Below are positions 35,901 through 47,100 of a stretch of DNA of 60,000 nt, one piece after another; position 1 is the first letter of the stretch; each line of letters starts with the position of its first letter. The DNA comes from Membranipora membranacea (Eukaryota; Bryozoa; Gymnolaemata; Cheilostomatida; Membraniporidae), in NCBI GenBank assembly GCA_914767715.1, contig OU612065.1:23190001-23250000 (forward strand). The letters are read 5' to 3'. Made by a program: the position numbers and the translations under genes. The notes under the pieces were generated by a model. That model did no database searches. It was not told where the DNA came from and saw only the letters and a program-made list of their open reading frames with translations.

Positions 35901-38900
35901 CGAGCTTTATCATCAAGTTCCGTATATCGGAAATGACTTATCAAATTGGTGACAGTTACAGATTGATCTGTTGAACGTATTCAATTTCCTCGACTGGCCT
36001 GGCCAAGTTTGGTCTAAATATGAAGCAATGTAAGTATTTAAAAAAAGTGATTTCAAAACATGACTAAGGTGTATTTGCTGGAAAGTGGTACCCCGCGTTG
36101 CGTAAGTGAAGCAGGTAAGTTTGAAATTCTTCTGAAATCTGACAAATCGCAGATGTACTGATCCAAAGTACATCTCAGAATTAAGCTCAAAATTTAGAAA
36201 CTTTACAAACATCTTTAGGTAGCAAGCAACAATGAAACTGCTAAAATCTTTGTAAGGCCACAAAAGAATTTATTTTTTTGCATTGAAAAGGAAGTGAATT
36301 CTATTCTTGTCGATTGGATTTTTCTCTTGTCTTATGTTATGGAAAGGCTACCTTAAAATTGTATCACAAATCACGAAGAGATTGAGTAAATCAGTCAATG
36401 ATGTTTATTTCACTGTACTACACTGAGGATTTGCTGACGTTGAAACAGACATCAATAAGACCTGATGCTCACAAGCAAACATTCTCTATAGGTTAATGAT
36501 GAGTACTAGGAAGTCTTTGCTGCTAGTTGGCCTTTGACAACTTAAGCTCCTATGTGAGAGGATTTGTGCACTGTGTGGTAAATTTGAGTGATGCGCGGTC
36601 TCCATGGTAAACATTCTTGCCAGATAAAAATCTGCCGCTTTTGCACTTATACCACTGTCTTTTATAACCTTTTGTACTTAAGATTCCTGCACCAAGGAAA
36701 GGAACAACTTGCAGCCTAACAGGCTGAGATTTTAGGTTCTTGACACAAAAGGGGATGGTTTTAATAACAAAGAGTTTACTTTAGTTGCTGTAACTTTTTT
36801 ACTTTTTTAGAATGCGAAGAGGGCTACCAGCATCAGGTAAAACATTTTGTGAGGTTGATGATTATTTTCTTTATACAACAATGAATGTCAAAGATTTTTC
36901 TTCATTAGTACAACATGTTGAGGTGCGCAGAGGTTACTGCTTTGTCTGACAGAACTCCTATTCTATGAGATATCTATGCTCTCAAGCAGGCACAAGAGCA
37001 ACATAAATTGTAAATGCCCATTAAAAACAAGACTCCCTCCTCCCTTATTCACCCAAAAGTCACTCCTTATGTCGGACAGACTACCTATTCTATGAGAAAT
37101 CTCCGTTCTCTGCACAGACAAGAGCAACACCAATCGTTAATGCCCATTACAAACAAGATACCCCCCTCCCTTATTCAGTATTCACCTGTCTCCGATAATG
37201 GAATCTTCACATTTGTGTGATTCGGTTGTAATGACCGGTAATTGGCGGATCTCCCAGCTGTAGCCCTGCAGAGTTGATGGAGTTAGATTGAGTATAAGAC
37301 GTGTACGATTGCTATCTATCACTCTGAACTCCACGTCTCCCGATATGCCGGCCATATTGAAGTAGGCTTTAATTTGCCCTTCTACACCTGTAAATATGAT
37401 GGTATAATTATAGAGGTGGACACTGTAAGAGATATGGGGTGTGGATGTAGGTGTGTTTGAACGCTTGCAAGGTTCCTTTATTCTGTTGATTCAGTTTTTG
37501 ATGTAGCAGACGGTCAAATAGCCTGAAGTCAGATGTCACCAAGATAACGGCAAACGTTGTACACAATTTAGGATGTCGGAGAGTGCTTTCAACTAGTACT
37601 TGTACATCTCAGCCGCCATCTTGCGTCTTCCTAACCAGCAGTGCTCAAATTATGTTGATGGCGCTGGTCTGAGTGTACCATGCCCGATCAGCCAGAGTTT
37701 ATCATCCAGCACTTATCCAATTGTAATGAAGGATATGTCGACACTGTGATTTAGGAATGTTTTTGGGCATTTTGGTTTAGTCCACAGAAAATCAAGTAGA
37801 ATATTCAGTGGAAAAAATATGTTTTGCGACTATAAATTTTTTACGGCTTGCTATATTACTTGAATTAATGGAACACGACACCCATTTCCTGAAAACCATC
37901 ATTCCACTAATGACAGGATTAAGTCTGAACCATAATATGAGTTGTAATCCTCGGATAAGTGCTGGATGATAAACTCTGGCTGATCCGGCATGGTACACTC
38001 AGACCAACGCAATCAACGTAATTTGTTGGGCCGCAGCAAAGAGAAGGCTCGTGGTGAAATTAAGAAGAAATTTATCATATTACAATTTTTTTGCTGTTGG
38101 TTACGAAAATAGATACCAGCTCCATTCACAAGCAATCACGATAAGATTAGATTATAAAAATAGGAGCATGGGGTTCCTCTAATCTCTTGAGTGATTTCAG
38201 AGAGTTTGCCAGGGTGGGTTTTGAGTTCACAGAGTATGCTGATATCATACATTTGATAACATTTGTTTTTTAGTTCAACATGACTATAAAATCAACAAAC
38301 AAATTTCGGACAACAATATTATTCCCTGTTCTTTGCAATTTCAAACAGCACATTAGGATTAAAATAACATATGATATTTACTATACAAAGACCTGTTGTA
38401 ACAAAATACAACGTAAGTGCAATATCTTTAATACCTGTGGCATAAGTTTGCTGTAAGCAGTAAAAGCATAAATAGGCAAGGCAAGGGATTTTCAAAGCAG
38501 CATGGATTTAAAACTACAGACTTTGTAAAAGTAATAGTGTACATAGTAGCTTTGGTCAATTCTGACGTTGACTGATTTAACTCACGACTTCTGCATGAAA
38601 CTGGTACATTGCATACTATCCCTAGAAGCAATCATCGAGCGATTTTCCATTACAATTTACAATTCCGCCGAACGTTACTTATTCCCCACCTTCCTGGTAA
38701 CTAACAACATTGTTGATGTACATGGGATCTTTATTTCGCCTAGACAGCAAAACTGATTCAACTTGTGTTGTTTCAACAATGAACATTGTACCTTGAAAAT
38801 TCCAACCACTAAGCAATCCGACTTAAGTAAGGAGGCCCATCAGAAGAGAAGTTTACATATAATTATTGTTTGTTGCTGTCACATTAGATCTAAATGATTA

Positions 38901-39205
38901 TAATATTCACATCCTAGTCACAAGCTTCCTAATGTCTTCCACAAGAAAAACTGTTGCCGGGTCAACCCGGCACAGGTTGTTACCAAGCTAAAGCATCAGA
39001 GAAGCTAGAATCAGCCATTCCTTGGATCAGCAAAAGAGCATTGATTTGCGGAAGAGTAAACCACAGGCAGTTGTTCATGTCTTTCTGAAGCCAAACTTAG
39101 CGTTGTACGAGAGAGTTGTCACAGGAATTTAAATGACAATGGGAGTCACATACCTTGAGTTTGTAAAAGCAGAGTTAAAACTAGACAGACTATTCTCCAA
39201 TCCAT
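23956..39205 (-). CDS. CSRP-B: secreted copper-only superoxide dismutase repeat protein, paralogue of CSRP-A
   Basis: Exons: 39154-39205, 37186-37387, 35663-35766, 34546-34732, 33158-33351, 32457-32623, 30766-30918, 29857-30073, 29337-29546, 28586-28821, 28160-28394, 27441-27544, 26675-26860, 26208-26396, 25036-25189, 24716-24851, 24275-24390, and a last exon 23964-24050 read on to a TGA at 23956-23958. About 978 aa. Signal peptide MDWRIVCLVLTLLLQTQ, two degenerate SOD folds, then four copper-ligand SOD domains. Exon order and phases match CSRP-A, and several exon lengths are identical (187, 167, 217, 104, 154, 116 bp). The final part ends L-L-N-C-G-A-G-K. If the GTAAAT after codon G-A is used as a donor, a further tail exon must exist, but none was found, so the product looks secreted rather than anchored. 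The 3' end is the least certain part. Confidence 0.88.
24778..26752 (-). other. CSRP-B SOD domain 4 (copper ligands intact)
   Basis: Exons 13-16: INHNWHVHIS, DCSTTSGHYNPFN, KCEYGDQSGKLG, VIGRSIVIH and APRVACADIVP. All copper ligands, both disulfide cysteines and the arginine are present. Confidence 0.85.
26753..28394 (-). other. CSRP-B SOD domain 3 (copper ligands intact)
   Basis: Exons 11-13: GGYHIHTYPL, VCGTTGGHYNPLG, KYEIGDLSNKFG, AVGRSIVIHKSDGSRWKC. Same motif order as the matching CSRP-A domain. Confidence 0.85.
28586..29900 (-). other. CSRP-B SOD domain 2 (copper ligands intact)
   Basis: Exons 8-10: HKYHIHTSQ, RCSSTAGHWNPFD, GCEVGDLNGKF, VINRAITIH and APRYVCADIKRK. The N-R-A-I-T-I-H variant of the fourth histidine motif is shared with the CSRP-A domain at the same place, so domain identities predate the gene duplication. 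Confidence 0.85.
28985..29160. mobile_element. inverted-repeat element (MITE-like) in CSRP-B intron
   Basis: Arms of about 55 bp. Left: GACATGTGGCAGATGCT then CAGCGCTCAAG. Right, complementary: CTTGAGTGCTG then AGCACCTGCCACAAGTCTC. The short interior has ACAGTATTG and CAATACAGC facing each other. Non-coding. The exact ends are approximate. Confidence 0.6.
30310..30425. mobile_element. small inverted-repeat element, family shared with two other sites
   Basis: The arms are TGCTCAGTTGGCTGCAAAGC... and the complement of GGGCTGTCTCAGCACTTAGA. The middle carries GTGGCATTACATTATCA. The same middle and right end (GAGCACTTAGACTAG) recur at 54039-54130, and a related design occurs at 35169-35299. Intronic in CSRP-B. 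Confidence 0.5.
31319..31790. repeat. two direct copies of a ~190-bp unit in a CSRP-B intron
   Basis: The segment from about 31337-31520 recurs at about 31598-31781 with roughly 90% identity, including the shared run ACCAGCAAGATGACATGGC. Between them the AT-rich edge (AATATTTAACAAAC) reappears inverted. The second copy is open for about 50 codons but has no recognisable family, so it is probably a transposon fragment duplicated in place. Confidence 0.7.
32371..32430. repeat. 10-bp tandem array (CTGGGACAGT) x6
   Basis: Six 10-bp units with two single-base differences, located about 25 bp past the donor site of CSRP-B exon 6. It probably arose from a CTGGGA-rich repeat just upstream (32150-32350), where related words appear in both orientations. 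Confidence 0.85.
34075..34375. mobile_element. long inverted-repeat element (~130-bp arms)
   Basis: The left arm 34075-34205 and right arm 34249-34375 are reverse complements over nearly their whole length with scattered mismatches. GTTGGCTGGTTTTCAGGGAA on the left pairs with TTCCCTGAAAACCAGCCAAC on the right. Only about 43 bp separates them. It is probably a foldback or MITE-type element in an intron of CSRP-B, with no coding capacity. Confidence 0.85.
35169..35299. mobile_element. inverted-repeat element with GTTTAGGTGCTCAA-type ends
   Basis: The left arm is GTTTAGGTACACTCAAACT and so on. The right arm, complemented, begins GTTTAGGTGCTCAACTATG and continues CCCAGGTTGCGAGTGGTGGC. Both arms reach about 45 bp. 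Intronic in CSRP-B. Confidence 0.6.
35767..37185 (-). other. large CSRP-B intron 2
   Basis: About 1.4 kb with no exon recognised. At its 5' end (36944-37187) it holds a diverged direct duplication of about 115-120 bp running into the exon 2 donor site. Confidence 0.6.
36944..37187. repeat. tandem duplication abutting the CSRP-B exon 2 donor
   Basis: The two copies are 36944-37060 and 37073-37187. Shared words are CTATTCTATGAGA, ACAAGAGCAACA and AATGCCCATTA, then a C-rich run and CTTATTCA. The copy nearer the exon ends at the splice donor. Confidence 0.65.
37388..39153 (-). other. first CSRP-B intron
   Basis: Intron of about 1.77 kb following the signal-peptide exon. It contains the 37646-38025 inverted-repeat element. 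Nothing else coding was recognised. Confidence 0.6.
37646..38025. mobile_element. 380-bp element with ~74-bp terminal inverted repeats
   Basis: The left arm 37646-37719 matches the complement of 37949-38025. For example, CATCCAGCACTTATCC on the left pairs with GGATAAGTGCTGGATG on the right, and AGTGTACCATGC with GCATGGTACACT. The interior of about 230 bp has no convincing open frame, so it is a non-autonomous DNA transposon candidate. Confidence 0.8.
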
Positions 39206-39331
39206 CTTCTGGTGGTTGTTTGAGCGTAATTACAATAATGGTGTCTGAGATGTGAGCTCTAACGATCTTAAATGTTAACTGCAGGGATAAGCAGAACGCA
39301 TGAATTATTATTATAGTGTACAAGCAGGCTG

Positions 39332-39338
39332 TTTTATA
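39332..39338 (-). promoter_or_regulatory. candidate TATA box of CSRP-B
   Basis: TATAAAA on the - strand, about 127 bp upstream of the CSRP-B ATG, in an otherwise AT-rich stretch. The spacing would allow a 5' UTR of about 100 nt. The AT-richness lowers the value of the match. Confidence 0.3.
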
Positions 39339-40862
39339 TTATATATACATAGCCCCTGGCTTTGTCACCGCTGCGCACTGTGTGATTGTCATGATAGGGG
39401 ATATCCACATCTATTATGAAATCAAGTCGTTTTGAATGGTGCAATTATAGGAATCATACATCCCCATGCTGGATAGGTGATTATATTTGTTCAATATAGA
39501 CAAGGTTAACAAATTGGTTGGAGAAGCACAAACGACAAAGTTGATATCGGTTTTGTAGAATGAATTATCAGTACTGAAAACTACTTAGTGTGTTACATAT
39601 GCACATTAAGGTCATTGTTACTTACAATTGACTGAAAGTTATTTGGGTTAACATACTATATACTATACAAAAGATTATAAATAGTCATTGACTATACAGT
39701 ATCTTGTACTCTTTCCACCCTTGCACTCAGACGTCGGAATTTCAAACCAAATGGTATGAAAACATTTTACTGTGTGGGTTTGTTCATGCACATGAAATGA
39801 ACAAGGTAGTTAGCAATTAGGTCACAATTTTACAGAAGACAGCACAAAACCAAAGAAGATCAGATTTCCGGATTGCTGATGTCAGGTCGACAATTAATAA
39901 CACATAGCTAACAATAATCGTTGAAACAAAGTGGAACTTTGTCCTCAGTTTTCGGCACAAATAATTGTGCAATAAAATACAACCAATGTCCAACCAACCA
40001 TGGCCAGCCAGGTAATAGACCCTAGGAATGGTCATGGGTAATTAGCCTTAGACAACTGCAGAGCCCCAATTCTATGAATGAAATGGCATCCCCCTTAATG
40101 CAGCCCCAACCAATACCCCATAACGTTCAACGTGATCCAGCCAAAATTGGGCTTCCCTCATTGTCAATTAATGGACTCTACCCATCACTTCTTATCTCTC
40201 CTTCACTCAGGTAGCTGCTCTCATGAATTAAATTTGTCATCAAATTTTAAATGACTTGCCGAAATAATATCATTAAGGGAAGCAAGTAAAGAGAAGATAA
40301 TTCTAGGCTTGACAAATTCACTTTGCCGTAGTCAATCACTGAGATTAGAAGCAGGGCTATTTGTCTGGTGCACACGATCATGTCTGTATTCACTATAGAG
40401 TGCAGTTCACTTAATTCAAACCTCTGTGGACCACAGAAAATGGTTCCAATTAAGCAGAGTTTGAATTAAGCAGGGAGAATTCTCCCTGAATTAAGTGACA
40501 TTAGAATGCATTGAGATCTGGCTGAAGGGACCAAATTTCATTGTATGAATTAACAGGAGTTTTGAATTATAAAATTTGAATTAACCAGCTTCATTGTATA
40601 TGAGTGTATATGACTTGTTCGCACCTCACCTGCGTTGCAGATTTTTTAAGGAAATGTCTATATAGGTAGCTTTGATGAGACCATTCCAAGGTTTTCTACA
40701 TAAAACTATAACTAAGCAATACTTTTTTTTTGAGACAAGGGAGAGTGCAATCTCCATATATCCCACCCTCCCTGAGTCCCTAGTGAGACAGCATCCGAGA
40801 TCTGATCCCCACCAACATCCTGTTGACTCTTCTCTCACACCATAAGCTCATTAAATCCAAAC

Positions 40863-40868
40863 TTTATT
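40863..40868 (-). terminator. candidate poly(A) signal AATAAA of the giant gene
   Basis: AATAAA on the - strand about 295 bp beyond the TGA at 41160-41162. Confidence 0.4.
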
Positions 40869-41159
40869 TTAATCTTTATAATTGGATAATAAGTCAGGTC
40901 ATTAGCCCCAGCATCATCTTTATTTTGTAAAAAGCACTTGATCACTTAATCTCAATCTAATTGCCACAGAATTGTACACCAATCGCATAAAAAACATTAT
41001 TTCAATGCTTTAAGTGAGGTTTAAAATAAATCTAAGCTAATCTTAATAAAAATACCCATCACGAGTCACCAGTTGTGGTTTACAGCGGATGCTCTTCCAT
41101 TAGAGTTTATCTCCCGATACCTGTCCGTATCGTAGGCGGGATGGGTATACCTGCCCGTA

Positions 41160-44100
41160 TCAGAGGCGGGGTACACATTCCCCAGCACTGGTTATTTTAA
41201 ATCCCTCATCGCAATAACAACTGCTGTCCACCTCATCACATGACGCATACTCGAGAAACTCACACGCTCTCTCAGCAAATAAACCACAGAAATCACCCAT
41301 TGCAGCTGAAAATATACGTTTACGGATTGGAAATTGTGCTCACATATGTTTATTATGGTAATTTCTTAAAAGGCTCAACCAGTATGATAATGACAGCCTT
41401 ATGTTTCTGACATCAAGCTCTATAATGCTAACCACATGCAACAAGTGGAGTTAACTCATTCTAACCCATTTTTTCTAATCTCCTCTGTCAACTATGTCAC
41501 CTCTATCCTAAGATCCATATTCCACATGAAATATTGTGACAAGAAAGGTCCATTCCATTTTCGTTCCATATATACTTTGAAATAACCCAGCCAGAATAAC
41601 TTGATTACGATTTCCTGCTTTTTATAGGAATCATTTTTCCACAGCATGACATATAAGTCCTGTTAGGATTATGCATACATTGTGCTTAATAAAATAAAAT
41701 ATGCTCTATTTTCAATAGCTAAAAAAAATTTTTTTCATCATCAATGCCTCATTTATTTGAGCTGAGCCGCTCAGCTGGCATAAACGAGGCATTGATGAAC
41801 GGCTCAGCTGGAATAAATGAGGCATTAGTGAGAGGAAAAAAATTTTTTAACCAATGAAAATAGAACTGTATTTCTGTGATGGAAATCAAGTCAATAATTA
41901 TAAAAGTCTAACTTTGAGTCAAGGTTACTCAGTTGAAGATGAGTTGAGGTGTTGTAGAAAGCTAAAGTTCAAAACGTAAAAGTTTCTATTCATCAAAATA
42001 AACCTAAATGAAGGAAGTGCGTCCTTCACATGCACAGAGATTTTTCTTTTATTCAAGTGTTAATAGATTATATAAAAAGAAGGATCGGAGATATTCTGTT
42101 GCCAATGACTTATTTATAATCTTTGCTGTTGCTTACCTGGAATGCATTCAGAGTTATGTTTTATTGTCATTCCTTCATCACATTCACAGCGGTATGTAGC
42201 TTCATTGCAAGCAGCATTGGGTATTAAATCACAGGCTAAAGCTGATGTTCCATCACATTCACTGCCCAATATTGCTAAAAAGGAAATCATTCCTGAGAAT
42301 TAAATTTGTAAGTAAGTTTGTACTGACCAAATGGTAATGGGTGCAAACTTTTATTTTGAAGCATGAAAAATTGAACACATTGTTCTGTCTTATTCTGTTT
42401 TACATCACACTACATCCTCACCCTACACTACCTTATATTTATATCAGAGACTATAGATATATCTATAGTCTCTGTTTATATATCAAGTAACACAGGGAAC
42501 TGAAGTTGTCTTCTTTTTTCTCATGGCAAAATAAATCCACATTATAAAGCGCAACTTTGTTGCCGAAGGGAGTTTGAGACAAACTCCCACACAACCCTGA
42601 TTGCTGTAGGTGTAAAGTATTGCAAGATTGCTATCACTGAGGAATGCTCGTTATTCATTATTATAATTTTTTGTAGCAATACCTGGTTCACATCTGTCTC
42701 CGTTGCCGTTGAGAGTTTTCCCTGCTTCACATAAACATGATTTTGAATCATTTGAAGCGACGAACATGAGCATCTCATTACAGCTACATAACATCATATC
42801 TTTATCACAGTATGAGAAGGCTATTTTATTGCAGGCGTGTGGTGACGATATGTCACGGCATTCATCGCCGATCACAGCTAAAACAAATTGCCAGCATAAT
42901 AATAATCTCAGGAGATATTTTTGGCAAATATACAACAATTCATGTTAGCAAGGACTAGTTTTTGGCTAGTAGAGGTTACAGATTTTATGATATAAAGAGG
43001 GTGAGAAAATGTGAGCTATTTCAAACATGTGCGAAAAAGGCAAGTTTGCTCCTGTGAACACGTTACACGTTGCATAACTGTGCATGACTGGCATTGAACA
43101 CAGTACTAGTCATTATTTATGTTGCAGTTACAAATTCTTAAATCTTTCTTTAAAAGTAGGCCCAGTTTTGGGCGTGGAATTATTTACTTTGCCACAAATC
43201 CTGTTGGACCTAATGTAAAGGTATCTAATAAACCCCAGATTAGAATAATCCATTATGATGCCCAGGTTTTCCCCGGGTTTAAAAAGGGGAATGCGTGGTT
43301 TCTCTTCATCAAAGGCAAGAGCAATGACCTAAAACAATAACCTCTTGATTACACTGGAAAACATGTAGATGGGATTGGGAAATAGGGAAGGAGCTGTGGA
43401 TGTTAGTTCCATCGCCAGGTTAACACATCTCAATAAATTTGTTTACATATAGTGAGAATTGCATGGCTGGCATACATAGATGACACCGTATATCTATTTG
43501 TTTAATGAGATCTATATGTATATGTATATATTTCATGTAATATGTATACATATATGAATATATATATAATATGATATATAAATATAATATGATATATATA
43601 TTGTACCTGTCACACATGCATCTAGAGTCTTGTTGAGCGTCAAACCAGGAGCACATACGCATCCTGAACCATCTTCTGATGCAGTAAATGTGTCCTTACA
43701 CATGCACTCCCCTGTGGAGTTGCATATTGAGTTTTTAAGCTTTTCACAAGCGCCATGTGTGATATCCATCCCACAGTCATCTCCGATCGTTGCTGTTAAT
43801 ACAAAGTAAGATATGTTGTCAAAGTGTGTAAAACATCAGAAGCATTGTTTGTTGCATAGAGAATTTGCAGAACTGAACAGAGTTCCTTATTATGTAATAT
43901 ATCACGCGGTTACGAAATCTGTTCATGTGATTTGCCTTTCAGTTAATTAGAGATATTACTAGTAATAATAAAAACAATAATAAAAACAATAATAATAATA
44001 ATAATAGATAATAATAATAATAATAATAATAATAATATTAAGAGATATTGGTAATAGTGATAATTACAATAAAAAACCAATAAAAATAGAAGAATCAGGA

Positions 44101-47100
44101 GCTACACATAAGGTAAGATGTGGATAAACTGTTTCTCCGAATAGAAGGACGATGGCCTGGTAAGGTATCAGTGGATGGGTGTGTGGGACTGGAAGAATGC
44201 AGTCTATCAGATTATGTACATTGGTGACATTTCAATAGCGCTTTAAAAGATTAACCAATATTCAAGCTAAGCGGTCAACATGACAAATAGGATGGAATCT
44301 ATTTACTCCTGCCGTCTGTACCAAAACAAAAAGCTCGTGCCTTAGAAGATTACGTTTGGGATTGGCTGAAGACAGGATGGATGAGGAAGGAAACACAGGG
44401 GATGATAAAGATTGTGAGAAGCTTGCGACAGAGATATGGCACTGAGTACATGGGAATTGTGCATTATACATGGGTTCAAAAAGGATAAGAATTTGTAAGA
44501 CTGCCACGCGGAAACTGGATGATAACGATGACGTGATGGGATTTCAGCATATACTGACAAGATAACAACACTAATGGGCCTGATATTGTTGTAATTGATA
44601 AAAAAAAACAGAATGAATCATCATCGCCATTGCTGCGCCAAACAGCTTCAGAGAGAAAACTAAAGAAGTAAGAAAGATTGAAGATTACCATGGCTTGCCC
44701 ATAGAACTTGAAAGAATGTGGAAGGTGAAGACACAAGCGGTCCCCATGTCAATAAGAATTAAAAATTAATAATAGTAAATGAAATAATAAAGAGATGAGC
44801 ATTTATTGATTGCAATGAATTTACCACCATCTAACTAAATGATATTGGTCACTCAAATAGCCTTGAAATCATTAACAGGAGAGATCTAAATGGTTCTACT
44901 GACTCTATAGCAGTCATGACTGACACGTGAAGTCTATGAGAGAATAAACATACCTGTCAAGCAGCTGTCACCCATGGTATTCAATGTTTTACCAACAGGA
45001 CAAACACACTTTGTATTATCAGATAGCGGTACAAACGAGGGTTGACATCTGCAGACCGAATCACCACAACATTCGGAGAAGATTATCTTATCACACTGTG
45101 TCTTAGTTGATGTGGTGTTACACGCGCCACCAATGTTCACGGTCATCAATGCTACACATAAAGACAGGAGAAAATTATCATGGTCTCCAGCAAAAAAGCC
45201 AAAATGTTTTATTATTTGAGGATCCTGTTAAAAGTGAACAGATGTTGTTAATGTCATGCAATTTATCAAGTTATCTGACTGAGTTGTGCGACAAGATTTT
45301 GTTCCTAATGTTTCAATCTTCAGTCATCTGTCACATACTATGTATTTACACATAACAAAACACAAATGATTCAGCAAGATCTTTACCTTCATCTGTGCTT
45401 TCAGATTCCATCTCTCCATCAATGGAGCTATCTGAATCTTCACTAGGTGGAGTATTCTCCTGAACTTCGTCATTCAATATTCCTTTGATAGTTGACATTA
45501 TCTTTCTCAACTCTCCTGATTGGGTTGAATTGCTATCAAATCCCTCTAGATCCTCTACTGGAGAGGATGTTTCTGCTAAATCTGTTTCGGTGGATAGTTC
45601 ATCCTCTTTACTTTCCGTCCCATTTATATCAAAGGCAACATCAGGTAACAGAGCGTTTTCACCTTCTCCATTTTCCATGTCATTTGCTTCAGAAGGTTCT
45701 TGTGATGTTTCTGGCTCATCATTCAAAGGTAATTCGGGCTCTGTTTCAGAATCAGTATTGTTATCACCAGTGCTGGCTATTTGTGTGGTAGATTCTAGGA
45801 CCTCTGGTGCAGTTGGGATTTCACCTTCGCTTATATCAGGGTTCATAGCATTTTCACCTTCTCCATTTTCCATGTCATCTGTTTCAGAAGCCTCTTCTGA
45901 TGTTTCTGGCACATCATTTGAAGGTAATTCAGGCTCTGTTTCAGAATCAGTATCTCTGTCGCCAGTGCTACTTACTTGTGTGGGAGAATCTGGGACTTCG
46001 CGATCTGAAGGGATTTCGCCCTCTGCCATATCAGAGTTTACAGCATTCTCACCCACCCCGTTTTCCATGTCATCTGCTTCAGAAGGTTCATCTGACGTTT
46101 CTGGCACTTCACTTAAAAGTAATTCAGGCTCTGTTTCAGAATCAGTATCTCTGTTGCCAGTGCTATTTACTTGTGTGGGAGAATTTGGGACATCAGGTTC
46201 TGTGAGGAATTCCGCCTCAACCATATCAGAGTTAATATCATTTTCATCCTCCCCATTTTCAAAGTCTTCTGTGTCAGAAGGTTCTTCTGATGTATCTGGC
46301 TCATCATTTAAAGGTAACTCAGGCTCTGAGTCAGAATCAGTGTCCCCGTCACCAGTGCTATTTACTTGTGTGGGAGATTCTTGTACCTCAGGTTCTGTGG
46401 GGACTTCAGGTTCTGTCGGGACTTCACCTTCAACCATATCAGAGTTAATAGCATTCTCACCCTCCCCATTTTCCATGTCATTTGTTTCAGAAAGTTCTTC
46501 TGATGTTTCTGGCACGTCATTTGAAGGTAATTCAGGTTCTGTTTCAGAGTCAGTGTCTCCGTCACCAGTGCTAACTACTTGTGTGGAAGATTCTTGTACC
46601 TCAGGTTCTGTGGGGACTTTAGGTTCTGTGGGGACTTCACCTTCAACCATATCAGAGGTAGTAGCATTCTTACCCTCCCCATTTTCAAAGTCTTCTGTTT
46701 CAGAAAGTCCTTCTGATGTTTCTGGGACATCATTTGAAGGTAATTCAGGCTCCGTTTCAGAATCATTACCTCCATCACCAGTGTTTTCTACTTGTATGGG
46801 AGAATTTTGGGCTTCAGATTCTGTGGGAATTTCACCCTCGACCATATCAGAGTTAATAGGATTCTCACCGTCCCCATTTGCCGTGTCATCAGTTTCAGAA
46901 GGTTCTTTTGATGTTTCTGGCACTTCACTTGAAAGTAATTCAGGCTCGGTTTCCGAATCAGTATCTCCGCCGCCAGTGCTATTTACTTGTGTGGGAGAGT
47001 TTGGGACGTCAGGTTCTGTGAGGATTTCCGCCTCAACCATATCAGGGTTTGTAATATTTCCACTCTCTCCATTTTCCATGTCATCTGCGCCATCTGTTTC

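Larger units (their letters stand above)
32559..37387 (-). other. CSRP-B N-terminal pair of degenerate SOD-like folds
   Basis: Exons 2-6. SWEIRQLPV occupies the position of H-x-H-x-Y-P, and GRTLFLVN the position of the GRSIVIH motif, so the copper histidines are absent exactly as in CSRP-A. Conserved pieces shared with CSRP-A include AYFNM, RACATIQG, GSRYAIF/GTRYAIF and AEIKNIPVAGG/AEVKNVPIAGG. The loss therefore predates the duplication and the folds have been kept. Confidence 0.7.
39206..41159 (-). other. intergenic region upstream of CSRP-B
   Basis: About 1.95 kb between the giant gene's stop and the CSRP-B start. It contains a TATAAAA candidate at 39332-39338 (-), a poly(A) signal for the giant gene at 40863-40868 (-), and near 40395-40600 several TTGAATTAA / TTAATTCAA words in both orientations, suggesting a decayed inverted-repeat transposon. 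No gene was found. Confidence 0.6.
41160..45151 (-). other. C-terminal run of five cysteine modules
   Basis: Exons 10-14 each encode one module. Starts are G-G-A-C (exon 10), TIGDDCG (11), VIGDECR (12), ILGSECD (13) and AMGDFCG (14). Modules 10-12 have the long form with C-x-C-x-x-G-x-T-L-N; modules 13 and 14 are shorter with C-x-C-D-E-G. The last ends E-C-V-P-R-L and TGA. Confidence 0.8.
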
